A stretch of 52,303 nucleotides of DNA from Pseudomonadota bacterium (GTDB lineage: Bacteria > Myxococcota_A > Polyangia > Haliangiales > Haliangiaceae). The notes under the pieces are model-generated. The model was not told where the DNA came from. It did not search any database and saw nothing but the letters and a program-made list of their open reading frames with translations. The stretch lies in assembly GCA_026387715.1 (NCBI GenBank), contig JAPLLF010000226.1:1-52303 (forward strand). Direction: 5' to 3'. The position numbers and the translations under genes were made by a program. This document shows, piece by piece, positions 8,591 through 16,611 of this stretch. The stretch's first letter is position 1, and every line of letters begins with the position of its first letter.

Positions 8591-8710
8591 TCAGACCACC
8601 GTGATGATCGCCGCGATGATGATCGCGACGCCGATGGTGAAGCCGACGAGGAACAACCCGTCGCGGCGGCGGCTCGCGAGTTCGTGTCGCAGGATCTGGT
8701 CGATGCTCAT
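8591..8710 (-). CDS. 39-residue single-pass membrane peptide
   Basis: This is a short open frame of 40 codons including the stop. The product starts MSIDQILRHELASRRRDG and continues as a strongly hydrophobic helix of about 20 residues rich in Ile, Ala and Val, ending in a TVV motif. A near-consensus AAGGAGG Shine-Dalgarno lies 6-8 bases upstream of the ATG, which argues for real translation. Three arginines before the helix predict a cytoplasmic N-terminus by the positive-inside rule. It sits directly upstream of the DUF1345 membrane protein gene on the same strand. No known family is recognised. Confidence 0.65.
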   Translation of the reverse strand: MSIDQILRHELASRRRDGLFLVGFTIGVAIIIAAIITVV

Positions 8711-8785
8711 GAGGCCCTCCTTCCAAGGCCCTCATCACCTGCATCGCCCACGCCAAGCCGCGTCCGATCCGCCTATGATGGAAAG

Positions 8786-9367
8786 ATGAAGATCTCGCGA
8801 CTCCTCGTGATGACGCTGCTGCTGTGCGCGCTGGGCGCGAACGCGTTCGCCGGCCCGGCCACCGACGTGGTGAAGGCCAAGCAGACGACGTTGTTCGATC
8901 TACTGAAGGCGCCCAAGAGCGACGCGAAGAAGGTCGATGCGACGCTCGATGACTTGCTCGACTACGCCCACCTCACCGAGGCCTCGCTCGGCTCGGAGTG
9001 GGCGGCTCGTACGGACAAGGAGAAGGCCCAGTTCGCCGGGCTCCTCAAGCAGCTCGTGCGCGCGGCGCACGTGCGCACCTTCAAGAAGATCGTCGGCTTC
9101 GACGTCGCCTACGTCGCCGAGGACGCCAGCGGCGACCTCCTCCTGGTGAAGACGAAGGCCACGTCCAAGACGAACCCGAAGGCGGAGCCGATCGAGCTCG
9201 CGTTCCGGATGGCGCAGCAGGATGGCAAGTGGCTCGAGCAGGACCTCGTCACCGACAACGTGAGCCTCGTGTCGAGCTATCGCTCGCAGTTCACGAAGAT
9301 CGTCAAGAACGACGGCTTTCCCAAGCTCGTCGCCAAGATGAAGGACAAGCTCGCCAAGGGCGAGTAG
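8786..9367 (+). CDS. MlaC/Ttg2D-like phospholipid-binding periplasmic protein
   Basis: The 193-residue protein has a signal peptide (MKISRLLVMTLLLCALGANA, cleavage near 20-22) and the helical MlaC fold, with the hallmarks RTDKEKAQFAGLLKQLVR, YVAEDASGDLLLVKTKA and WLEQDLVTDNVSLVSSYRSQ. MlaC shuttles phospholipids between the outer-membrane MlaA complex and the inner-membrane MlaFEDB transporter. Here none of the other mla genes is adjacent, so it may serve another lipid pathway or a distant transporter. ATG 8786 is the only start placing a proper signal peptide at the N-terminus. The C-terminus is lysine-rich. Confidence 0.88.
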   Translation: MKISRLLVMTLLLCALGANAFAGPATDVVKAKQTTLFDLLKAPKSDAKKVDATLDDLLDYAHLTEASLGSEWAARTDKEKAQFAGLLKQLVRAAHVRTFKKIVGFDVAYVAEDASGDLLLVKTKATSKTNPKAEPIELAFRMAQQDGKWLEQDLVTDNVSLVSSYRSQFTKIVKNDGFPKLVAKMKDKLAKGE

Positions 9368-9402
9368 GCCTTCGCCCGACCGCCGGGGTAGGCTGGGCCC
9401 GA

Positions 9403-10077
9403 ATGAACCTGAAGCGTGGGGTCTGGGGAATGCTGCTGCTCGCGAGCGGTTGCTACATGGATGCGACGGCCGGCGTCGCCCATGCGCAGGGAGGCGTGAA
9501 GGGCCTGGGCTGGGAGCTCGGCCTCGTGTTCGGCGTGGGCTGGGACATCGGCGGAACGATCCGGCCCAGCGTCGGCTATGGCGCCGACATGACCCACGTC
9601 GGCGCCTCCGACGGCAAGTACGGCACGACGGGGATGTCGCTCCATGCGCGCACCGATCTCGCGCTCGCGCACGGCGAGCGCTCGAGCGTGCGCGCCGTGT
9701 TCGACTACGGGCGTGGCCGCAACGACGAGTTGCACTTCACCGGAGAGACCGATCCGACGCGGTACATCGGCCACGCCGTGGGCAACAGCGTGTACGCGGG
9801 GATCGCGGCCGAGTGGGACGATCCGAGCGGGGTGGCGGCGTCCTACGGGATCGGGCCGCACGTGACGTGGCACCGCAACGACTTCGTCGGCGACACCAAC
9901 GACGTCGGCCTCCAGATGCACGCGTCGTTCTGGTGGGTCCCGCAGCTCAGCTCGAACTCGCACGGGTCGCTGTCGGATCACATGGTCGATGATTCCCCCC
10001 CTACCCAGCCGCTGCCCACGGGCACGCCGATCCCCACCTGCGAGGACTCCGATGGTCACAGGCACCCGTGTTACTGA
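9403..10077 (+). CDS. Putative outer-membrane-associated lipoprotein, unknown function
   Basis: The 224-residue protein begins MNLKRGVWGMLLLASGC, a hydrophobic signal followed by a plausible but imperfect lipobox (LASGC), so Cys17 may be lipidated. The mature part is rich in Gly and aromatic residues in alternating strands (for example GLGWELGLVFGVGWDIGG and SVYAGIAAEWDD), resembling a small beta-barrel or beta-sandwich. The C-terminus is Pro/Thr-rich and carries a short Cys-Asp-His segment. No family is recognised. Its last 10 bp overlap the next lipoprotein gene, so the two are probably translated as a unit. Confidence 0.65.
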   Translation: MNLKRGVWGMLLLASGCYMDATAGVAHAQGGVKGLGWELGLVFGVGWDIGGTIRPSVGYGADMTHVGASDGKYGTTGMSLHARTDLALAHGERSSVRAVFDYGRGRNDELHFTGETDPTRYIGHAVGNSVYAGIAAEWDDPSGVAASYGIGPHVTWHRNDFVGDTNDVGLQMHASFWWVPQLSSNSHGSLSDHMVDDSPPTQPLPTGTPIPTCEDSDGHRHPCY

Positions 10078-10613
10078 GGCTCGCGTTGCCGATCGCGGCG
10101 CTCGGCCTGCTCGCGTGTGGCAAGCCGCTCCGTAACTTCGGGGATGGTGGCCTGCCCGACGCGGGGTTCGAGATCGACGCCCCGATCCTCGAGCCGCCAC
10201 CCATCGACGCCGCCTGCACAAACCTCGCGACCACGGCCCCGGACATCGTCGCCCAGAATCCTGCGCCACCCTGGGTCGACTGGATCGGCGGCATGATCAC
10301 CGACGGTACCTACGTGCTGGTCACGGTCGATCAGTACAACGCGACGGGGAACCCAGTGTACCGGGACACGATCCGGTTCGTGGGTGCGGGAACCGCGGAT
10401 GCCACCTACGAGCGGGCGACCTTGTCGGGAGTCACCACCGGAAGCTGGTCCGTCAACGGCGGCTTCAACATCCTCTTGCTCACGCCGACGTGCGGCGCGC
10501 CTTCGATCTCCACGAACACCGAATACAACTTCGTGACCGCGACGGGCGTGTTCGAGCTCATCGACTACGTGGGTACGGTGGTTCGCGTGTACACGTATCA
10601 GCGTCAGCCCTGA
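10068..10613 (+). CDS. Putative lipoprotein, unknown function
   Basis: The 181-residue product starts at GTG 10068 and shows a convincing lipoprotein signal (LALPIAALGLLACG, lipobox LLAC, lipidated Cys17). An Asp/Pro-rich linker of the type seen at the N-terminus of many myxobacterial surface lipoproteins follows (DGGLPDAGFEIDAPILEPPP). The mature domain (about 50-181) is beta-rich, with several Thr/Val/Tyr strands and two further cysteines (C51, C145), which could form a disulphide. No family is recognised. The start overlaps the end of the preceding lipoprotein gene. Confidence 0.7.
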   Translation: MLLRLALPIAALGLLACGKPLRNFGDGGLPDAGFEIDAPILEPPPIDAACTNLATTAPDIVAQNPAPPWVDWIGGMITDGTYVLVTVDQYNATGNPVYRDTIRFVGAGTADATYERATLSGVTTGSWSVNGGFNILLLTPTCGAPSISTNTEYNFVTATGVFELIDYVGTVVRVYTYQRQP

Positions 10614-10659
10614 CCATCGGGTCCCTACATCAACCCCGCGCACGGTCGAGTCGACGGAT

Positions 10660-10969
10660 GTGAGTACACACGCTGGTCGGCTCCTCGCGATCGCCGGTGT
10701 TGGCGTCGGGCTCCTCGGCGCTGCTGGCTGCGAGGTCTGGAAGTCGCCCAAGCGCGTCACCGAGCTCGAGACCCGGGTCGACCAGCTCGCGGCCCCCGGT
10801 CACGACGTTCGAGCCGTTCGTCGTCAATCTCGACGAGCCCGGCACGTCCCGCTACCTCAAAGTGACGCTCCAGCTCGAGCTCGCCACCGGTGAGGTGATG
10901 CACAAATTCGAGAAGGCCAAGGAGCTCGTGCGCGACGCGATCTTCTTCCAGGAGTTCGTCGTCCAGTGA
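10660..10969 (+). pseudogene. FliL-like lipoprotein gene broken by a one-base frameshift
   Basis: From GTG 10660 the frame encodes a lipoprotein-like start (MSTHAGRLLAIAGVGVGLLG then AAGC) and a short coiled segment (RVTELETRVDQLAAP). It then leaves the FliL frame. In the next frame, from about 10795 to the stop at 10967-10969, the sequence TTFEPFVVNLDEPGTSRYLK continues to a final QEFVVQ; both are hallmarks of the flagellar stator-associated protein FliL. Removing one C from CCCCC at 10793-10797 joins the frames into a 102-residue protein. Even then, the FliL core lacks about 40 residues between RDAI and the terminal FVVQ, and the membrane helix is replaced by a lipoprotein signal. The stop overlaps the start of the next gene, implying it belongs to that operon. 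A sequencing or assembly error is an alternative. Confidence 0.7.
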
Positions 10970-12012
10970 CCAAACCCATGCGGATCGCCGGCCGCGAGAT
11001 CGGCGGCGCCCATCCACCGTTCGTCATCGCCGAGCTGTCGGCGAACCACCTGGGGAGCCTCGAGCGCGCGCTCGCGATCGTCGACGCCGCCGCGGACGCC
11101 GGGTGCGACGCGTTGAAGCTGCAGACGTTCACGCCCGAGTCCATGACGCTCGAGTCGGATCGCCGCGGGTTCACGCTCGAGAGCGGGCCCTGGCAGGGCC
11201 GCTCGCTGTGGGACCTCTACGGCGAGGCGATGACGCCGTGGGCGTGGCACCAGCCGATCTTCGCCCACGGCGCCGCCCGCGGCCTGATCGTGTTCTCGAC
11301 GCCGTTCGACGAGGAGGCGGTCGCGCGCCTCGATCAGCTCGGCGCGCCGGCCTTCAAGATCGCGTCGTTCGAGCTCGTCGACCTCGAGCTGATCGCGGCG
11401 TGCGCGCGGACCGGCAAGCCGCTCGTGATGTCGACCGGGATGGCCTCGGACGCCGAGGTCGTCGAGGCGGTCACCACCGCCCGCGCCCACGGCGCCACCG
11501 AGATCGCGCTCCTCCACTGCGTGTCGGGCTACCCGACGCCGGTCGAGGACACCAACCTGCGCCGGCTCGATGCGCTCGCCGCTCACGGCTGCGTGCTCGG
11601 CCTCTCCGATCACTCCCCAGGAGCCATCGTGCCGATCGCCGCGGTCGCGCGCGGCGCGACGATCATCGAGAAGCACCTGACCCTGCGCCGCGCCGACGGC
11701 GGACCCGACGCCGGGTTCTCGCTCGAGCCCGCCGAGATGGCCGAGGTCGTCCGCGGCTGCCGGATGGCGTGGGGCGCGCTCGGCGATGGCAGCGCTCGCC
11801 GGCCGAAGTCGGAGGGCAGCTCGCGCGAGCTGCGCCGCTCGCTCTACGCCACGGCGAACATCGTCGTCGGCGAACCCCTCACCCGCGACAACGTTCGCGC
11901 CATTCGTCCGGGATTCGGACTGCCGCCCCGCGAGCTCCCGCGCGTCCTGGGTCGGACCGCCAAGGTCGAGATCGCGCGCGGCACGCCGCTCGCCTGGGAG
12001 CTCGTCAGCTGA
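10966..12012 (+). CDS. pseI: Pseudaminic acid synthase (NeuB/PseI family)
   Basis: The 348-residue protein has an N-terminal NeuB TIM barrel (about 15-270) and a C-terminal SAF antifreeze-like domain (about 288-345). Family motifs are plain: FVIAELSANHLGS, DALKLQTFTPESMT, STPFDEEAVARLD, KIASFELVDLELI and LGLSDHSPG. NeuB-type enzymes condense phosphoenolpyruvate with a 6-carbon amino sugar to form a nonulosonic acid. The TFTPESMT/DLY region and neighbouring pseB, pseC and pseG genes favour pseudaminic rather than sialic acid. It starts at GTG 10966, overlapping the stop of the FliL-like frame, and its own stop shares a base with the methylase start. Confidence 0.93.
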   Translation: MTKPMRIAGREIGGAHPPFVIAELSANHLGSLERALAIVDAAADAGCDALKLQTFTPESMTLESDRRGFTLESGPWQGRSLWDLYGEAMTPWAWHQPIFAHGAARGLIVFSTPFDEEAVARLDQLGAPAFKIASFELVDLELIAACARTGKPLVMSTGMASDAEVVEAVTTARAHGATEIALLHCVSGYPTPVEDTNLRRLDALAAHGCVLGLSDHSPGAIVPIAAVARGATIIEKHLTLRRADGGPDAGFSLEPAEMAEVVRGCRMAWGALGDGSARRPKSEGSSRELRRSLYATANIVVGEPLTRDNVRAIRPGFGLPPRELPRVLGRTAKVEIARGTPLAWELVS

Positions 12013-12632
12013 TGGAGGATCACGTGACCGATCAGATGAACACCGAACAACTGGCCCTGTGGCGCTCGCCGTTCGGCCGCGATTACACCGATCGCAACGA
12101 TCACGAGAAGCCCGAGCGCATCGAGGTCTGGCGGCAGATCCTCGAGCACCTCGACGCCAAGCGCGTGCTCGAGGTCGGCTGCAACGCCGGCTGGAACCTC
12201 GCCTACCTCGAGACCCTCGGCGTGCCGACCTCCGAGCTCTACGGCATCGAGCCGCAGGCCTACGCCGCCGCGAAGGCGCGCGAGCGCGGCTTCAACGTGC
12301 TGCAGGGGACCGCGTTCGACCTGCCGTTCCGCGACGGCTGGTTCGACCTCGCGTTCACCAGCGGCGTGATGATCCACATCGCCCCGAAAGATCTCGGCGT
12401 CGCGATGGACGAGATCTATCGCGTCGCGCGCCGGTGGATCGTGGCCATCGAGTACGACCACCCCGTCGAGACCGAGATCGCGTATCGCGGTAACGCCGGC
12501 GCGCTGTGGAAGCGCGACCACGGCGGCGCGTGGCGCACGCGCTATCCGCAGCTGTCGCTGGTGGCGCGCTTCGAGGTCGGCGCGGCGCAGGGCTACGACG
12601 ACTGCACCGTCCACATCTTCGAGAAGCCATGA
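12012..12632 (+). CDS. Pseudaminic acid biosynthesis-associated methylase
   Basis: This 206-residue class I SAM-dependent methyltransferase has motif I at VLEVGCNAG (52-60), an acidic motif II at YGIEPQAYA and motif IV around WFDLAFTSGVMIHI. The N-terminal sequence (WRSPFGRDYTDRN, EKPERIEVW) matches the family of methylases linked to pseudaminate clusters (TIGR03587). It probably methylates the nonulosonic acid or a precursor. ATG 12012 overlaps the pseI stop (TGATG). An internal GTG at 12024 with GGAGGA just upstream is an alternative start that would remove four residues. It overlaps the next gene by 4 bp. Confidence 0.85.
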   Translation: MEDHVTDQMNTEQLALWRSPFGRDYTDRNDHEKPERIEVWRQILEHLDAKRVLEVGCNAGWNLAYLETLGVPTSELYGIEPQAYAAAKARERGFNVLQGTAFDLPFRDGWFDLAFTSGVMIHIAPKDLGVAMDEIYRVARRWIVAIEYDHPVETEIAYRGNAGALWKRDHGGAWRTRYPQLSLVARFEVGAAQGYDDCTVHIFEKP

Positions 12633-13336
12633 CGACCGTCGCGATCGTGCAGGCGCGGATGGGCTCGAGCCGCCTGCCGGGCAAGGTCCTGGCGACGATC
12701 GCGGGCGCCTCGATGCTCGCGCGCGTGGTCACCCGGCTGCGCGCGGCGCGCTCGATCGACGCCATCGTGATCGCGACCACGACCGCCGATCTCGATGACG
12801 CCGTCGCCCGCGAGGCCCGGCGGCTCGGCGTCGGGGTGTTCCGCGGCTCGGAGACCGACGTGCTCGCGCGCTACGTGGGCGCGGCGCGGATGGCGAAGGC
12901 CGACGTCGTCGTGCGCGTGACCTCCGATTGCCCGCTGCTCGATCCGCACGTCGTCGACGCCGTGGTCGCGCTGCTCGATCGCCCCACCGACTACGCCTCC
13001 AACACGCACGTGCGGTCGTTCCCGCGCGGGCTCGACGTCGAGGCGCTGCATCGCGACGTGCTGGAGCGCATCGATCGCCTGGCGACGTCGCCCGCCGCGC
13101 GCGAGCACGTCACCGCGTTCATCCTCGAGGAGCCCGCGCGCTTCGTGGTCCGCCAGCTGGTCGCCGATCGCGACGACTCGGATCTGCGCTGGACGGTCGA
13201 TACCGACGACGATCTGGCGGTCGTGCGCGCGCTCGCGCAGATCGACGCGCCGTACGGGCTGCGCGCCGAGGTCGCCCGGCGCGAGCCGGCGCTCCACGCC
13301 AACGCGCACGTCGTGCAGAAGGCGACGTTCGCGTGA
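12629..13336 (+). CDS. spsF: SpsF-type cytidylyltransferase, likely CMP-nonulosonate synthesis
   Basis: The 235-residue protein has the SpsF/COG1861 nucleotidyltransferase signature IVQARMGSSRLPGKVL (6-21), with VRVTSDCPLLDP and DLRWTVDTDDDLAVV further on. These enzymes resemble CMP-sialate/KDO synthetases. Its position between pseI and the Maf glycosyltransferase makes it the likely activating enzyme that forms CMP-pseudaminate (the PseF role); this assignment rests on context. The start codon overlaps the methylase stop by 4 bp (ATGA), and its stop overlaps the next start in the same way. Confidence 0.88.
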   Translation: MTTVAIVQARMGSSRLPGKVLATIAGASMLARVVTRLRAARSIDAIVIATTTADLDDAVAREARRLGVGVFRGSETDVLARYVGAARMAKADVVVRVTSDCPLLDPHVVDAVVALLDRPTDYASNTHVRSFPRGLDVEALHRDVLERIDRLATSPAAREHVTAFILEEPARFVVRQLVADRDDSDLRWTVDTDDDLAVVRALAQIDAPYGLRAEVARREPALHANAHVVQKATFA

Positions 13337-15216
13337 CCGAGCGCGCATCGGTGCGGGGCCTGCTCGCGGAGGTCGCCACGCTCGGCGAGGCGCTCGGCGC
13401 GGCGATCGAACGCGACGACGTGGTCGGCGCGATCGCCGCGACGATGCGCATGCGCGCGGTGCGCGCGGAGCTCGCCCGCGGCGGCGTCACCCAGCTCCAG
13501 CCGGCTCAGCTCGACGATCTCGAGGAGGTCGTCGAGGTCACGGCGCTCGCGCTGCGGGTGCGCGCGGCGGAGCTGGTGTTGCAGCAGTGGCTCGATCGCG
13601 AGCTGCCGCGCGTCGCCGAGCTCCAGACCACCCCGCTCGGCGCGGCGGCGATCGCGGACGTGATGTTGCCGTCGGTGTGGGAGGTCGAGGGCGACCTGTG
13701 CGTGCTCGTCGGTCCGGGGCTCGCGCTCGTCGGCGCGATCCTCCGCGCGCTCGGACAGCGCCGGATCGTCGTCCTGCGCGGCGACCTCGTCGACGGGGCG
13801 ATCGCGGTCGAGACCGAGGCCGAGCTCAAGGCGGCGGTGCGCACGCTGGGGCCGTGTCCGCCGCTCCGGATCGCCGTGCGCGGCCCGGCCGAGCCGGCGG
13901 AGCTCGCGACGACGGCTGCCCGCGAGGCGCTGTCGGATCTGCGCATCCATCGCAACACGGTCCACGCGTTCTCGCAGACGTGGATCGATCACGGCCTCGC
14001 GAACCTGCCGGCGCTCGCTCGTCATCCGTCGGTCGCGACGCTCGGCGATCGGCTGCGCGGCCTGCCGATGGTCGTCGTCGCCCCGGGGCCGTCGCTCGCG
14101 AAGAACGCCCACCTGCTGCGCGAGCTCGAGGGCCGCGCGGTGATCTGCGCGGTCGGCCACGCCCTCAAGCCGGTGATCGCCGCGGGCGTGCGCCCGGACC
14201 TCGTGCTCACCGTCGATCCGCAGGACGTGCGCTACCACTTCGCGGGCTGCGACCTGTCGAGGACGACGGTCGTCAACGCCGCGACGGTCGATCCGCGGCT
14301 GTTCGAGCTGCCGGCCGCCGGCTTCGTCACGCTGTCGGCGAACTGCTCGATCGACGACTGGCTGTTCGAGGGGCTGGGCGAGGACGCGGCGATCCCCGGG
14401 GGTGGCTCGGTGGCGACGACCGCGATGGGGCTCGCGCTCCGGCTCGGGTGCAGCCCGATCATCTTCGTCGGGCTCGACCTCGCGTTTCCGGGTGGCCAGT
14501 ACTACGTGGCGACCTCGCACGACGGCGGCGCGCGCGCGGTGGTCGACGACCACGGCGGCATGGTCGTCCAGGGCTGGAGCGCCGACTTCCGCGCGATGAA
14601 GGCGAGCGGCGGCCCGGCGGCGCCGAGCGAGCGCGTGATCGAGCTCCCGGCGTGGACGCTCGACGGCGAGTCGACGGACGCGACCGTGCCGTCGAGCTTC
14701 ATGTTCGGGTTGTTCCATCGCTGGTTCGTCGAGCGGCTCGCGTCGGTCACGACGCGCGTGATCAACTGCACCGAGGGTGGCGCGGCGATCCCCGGCATGG
14801 AGCATCGTCGGCTGGCCGACGTGATCGCGACCTTGCCGACCGGGGTCGACGCCCGCGCGATCCTCGACGGCGTGGCGCTCGATCACCGGCGCGAGCAGCG
14901 CATCGTCGATCGCTTCACCGCGATCGCGCGCGGGCTCCGGCGCAGCCGCGGGCTCGCCCGGCGCGCGCTCGCGAGCGGCAACGACGAGGCGCGGCTCGGT
15001 CGACTCGAGCGCGCGCTCGCGCGATCGCTCGAGCCGCTCGGCTTCGCGTCGTTGCTCGCGCAGCACGAGATCGAGCGCGCCAACGGCGTCGCCCAGCACA
15101 CAGGCGACGCCAGCGATTATCTCGCGGCCTCGCGCGTGCTGTTCCAGACGATCGTGGGCGTCGTCGATCGGCTGGAGCCAGCGATCCGCGACGCCCTGCA
15201 GACGGTCGGTCGGTAG
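13333..15216 (+). CDS. Maf/MptE-like motility-associated glycosyltransferase
   Basis: The 627-residue protein contains the DUF115/MAF_flag10 (MptE-like) domain in residues about 225-400. Signatures are VVVAPGPSLAKN (247-258), AVGHALKPVIAAGVRPDLVLTVDPQD, the GGGSVATTA stretch and IIFVGLDLAFPGGQYY. Maf proteins transfer pseudaminic or legionaminic acid to serine/threonine residues of flagellin. Gene context (CMP-sugar synthesis upstream, flagellin locus nearby) fits this role. The N-terminal 110 residues are helical and without a recognised domain; the C-terminal 150 residues are helical and rich in Arg/Ala. It starts at GTG 13333, coupled to the preceding stop. It ends 4 bp from a convergent gene. 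Confidence 0.85.
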   Translation: MTERASVRGLLAEVATLGEALGAAIERDDVVGAIAATMRMRAVRAELARGGVTQLQPAQLDDLEEVVEVTALALRVRAAELVLQQWLDRELPRVAELQTTPLGAAAIADVMLPSVWEVEGDLCVLVGPGLALVGAILRALGQRRIVVLRGDLVDGAIAVETEAELKAAVRTLGPCPPLRIAVRGPAEPAELATTAAREALSDLRIHRNTVHAFSQTWIDHGLANLPALARHPSVATLGDRLRGLPMVVVAPGPSLAKNAHLLRELEGRAVICAVGHALKPVIAAGVRPDLVLTVDPQDVRYHFAGCDLSRTTVVNAATVDPRLFELPAAGFVTLSANCSIDDWLFEGLGEDAAIPGGGSVATTAMGLALRLGCSPIIFVGLDLAFPGGQYYVATSHDGGARAVVDDHGGMVVQGWSADFRAMKASGGPAAPSERVIELPAWTLDGESTDATVPSSFMFGLFHRWFVERLASVTTRVINCTEGGAAIPGMEHRRLADVIATLPTGVDARAILDGVALDHRREQRIVDRFTAIARGLRRSRGLARRALASGNDEARLGRLERALARSLEPLGFASLLAQHEIERANGVAQHTGDASDYLAASRVLFQTIVGVVDRLEPAIRDALQTVGR

Positions 15217-15220
15217 CGGC

Positions 15221-15532
15221 CTACTTCGTCGCGGCGGGCGCGGTCTCGGTCTTCTTCTCCGTCGTCGCGGGCGCCTTCTTCACCGCCGGCGCCTTCTTGG
15301 CGGGCGTCTTGGTGGTCGCCGGCGCCTTGTCGGTCGTCTTGGTGGTCGCCGGCGCCTTGTCCTTCGGGGTCTCCTTGGCCGGCGTGGTCGGCTCGGCCTT
15401 CGGGGCCGTCTTGTCGGCCGCCTTCTCGGGCGCCTTCTTCACGTCGGGCTTGTCCGCCTTGGGGGCATCGGCGTAGACGGTGGACGCGCCGAGGATGGAA
15501 CCGATGAGGAGTGCATTGCGGAGGATGTTCAT
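15221..15532 (-). CDS. Secreted Lys/Ala/Pro/Thr-rich low-complexity protein
   Basis: The 103-residue product has a signal peptide (MNILRNALLIGSILGASTVYA, cleavage near residue 21-23). The mature part is entirely low complexity: repeated KAPATTK, KTPAKKAP and VKKAPATTE units with many acidic and basic residues, reminiscent of histone H1-like tails. It is likely disordered and periplasmic or surface-located; a role in binding polyanions is only inference. The GGGAGG Shine-Dalgarno eight bases before the ATG supports the start. It ends convergently with the Maf gene and lies 122 bp downstream of pseG on the same strand. Confidence 0.7.
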   Translation of the reverse strand: MNILRNALLIGSILGASTVYADAPKADKPDVKKAPEKAADKTAPKAEPTTPAKETPKDKAPATTKTTDKAPATTKTPAKKAPAVKKAPATTEKKTETAPAATK

Positions 15533-15654
15533 AGGTGCGCCTCCCCAGTGCAGTCGGCGTACCGGCGCGTGCGAGCAACCTCGGCTAGTTGCGCGTGGGG
15601 CGTTCGAGGCACGCTGCCCCGAACGGACAGATCGCCTCGGGCGCACGTCCGCGC

Positions 15655-16611
15655 TTAATGAACCTGAAGGATCGCGTCGACGATCCGTCGAGGGCCGGCG
15701 CCGTCGGCGGAGGCCAGCGCGACGTCCCGGATCGCCCCACGCGCGACGTCGTCGGTGAGAAACCCTCGCACCGCGAGCGCGAGCGCGTCGTCGTCGAGCT
15801 CGGGCCATGCCTGACCACCCGCGATCGCGCCGAGCTTCGTCAGCTCGCGCGCGGGCGCGCGTTGATCGGGCGCGATCGCGAACGCGAGCGCTGGACACCC
15901 CAGATACGCGAGCTCGCCGAGCGTGCCGCCGGCGGAGGTGATCGCGGCGTCGGCGCGCACGAACAGCACCGCCGGATCGGCGGGCGCGCGATAGATGGTG
16001 ACGCGATGGCGCGCGCGCGTCGCGCTCGCGACGGCGTGCTCGAGCGCGCCGTCGTCGTCGCGATAGCCGGGGCCGAGGATCACGTCGAGGTCGAGCGGGC
16101 GCTCGGCGGCCAGCGCCCGGAGGACGCGCGCGGTCGCGCGGGGGGGATCGCTGCCGCCGAACGACAGGACGACGCGCGTCGCCCGCGCGCGAGGCGTACA
16201 CGCCCCCCGGCCCTTGTCGCGGACGTCGCGCCGGAGCATCAGGTAGTCGCGCCCGAGCAGGCGACGCCGCGCGTGGGGATACGCGAGGTCGCCGGCGTGC
16301 ACGTTGTGGTTGACGACGACGTCGACCCGCGCGGCCGTGCCGCCGTCGTCGATCGCCACGAGGCGGCGCGCGCGCGTCGCGTCGAGCAGGTGGGGGCCAT
16401 CGACGATCACGAGGTCGAAGTCCTCGGTCGACGTCGGCGGCGCGAGCGCGAGGCCGCGCGCCGCCGCCCACGCCGCGAGCGTCGCGTCGCCGTCGAACAT
16501 GATCTGGGGTGCGAGCGCGCGCGCGCGGAGCTCCTCGACGACGGCGACCACGCGCGCGACGTGGCCGAAGCCGATCGCGTGCGACGCCGACGCGCGCACC
16601 GCGATCTTCAT
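15655..16611 (-). CDS. pseG: PseG, UDP-sugar hydrolase of pseudaminate synthesis
   Basis: The 318-residue protein has the GT-B-like fold of PseG. The N-terminal GFGHVAR motif includes the catalytic-base histidine (H17), and the C-terminal half has VVLSFGGSDP and ITSAGGTLGELAYLGCPALA, the UDP-binding region typical of MurG/PseG. PseG removes UDP from UDP-2,4-diacetamido-2,4,6-trideoxy-altropyranose, giving the substrate for PseI. It has the usual length without a fused acetyltransferase domain. The start overlaps the pseB stop by 4 bp (ATGA). Confidence 0.9.
   Translation of the reverse strand: MKIAVRASASHAIGFGHVARVVAVVEELRARALAPQIMFDGDATLAAWAAARGLALAPPTSTEDFDLVIVDGPHLLDATRARRLVAIDDGGTAARVDVVVNHNVHAGDLAYPHARRRLLGRDYLMLRRDVRDKGRGACTPRARATRVVLSFGGSDPPRATARVLRALAAERPLDLDVILGPGYRDDDGALEHAVASATRARHRVTIYRAPADPAVLFVRADAAITSAGGTLGELAYLGCPALAFAIAPDQRAPARELTKLGAIAGGQAWPELDDDALALAVRGFLTDDVARGAIRDVALASADGAGPRRIVDAILQVH

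Noticed and set aside
12991-15099. Minus-strand open frame opposite the Maf gene
   Set aside because: Arg/Asp/Glu/His-rich composition without domains; the plus strand has clear DUF115/Maf motifs.
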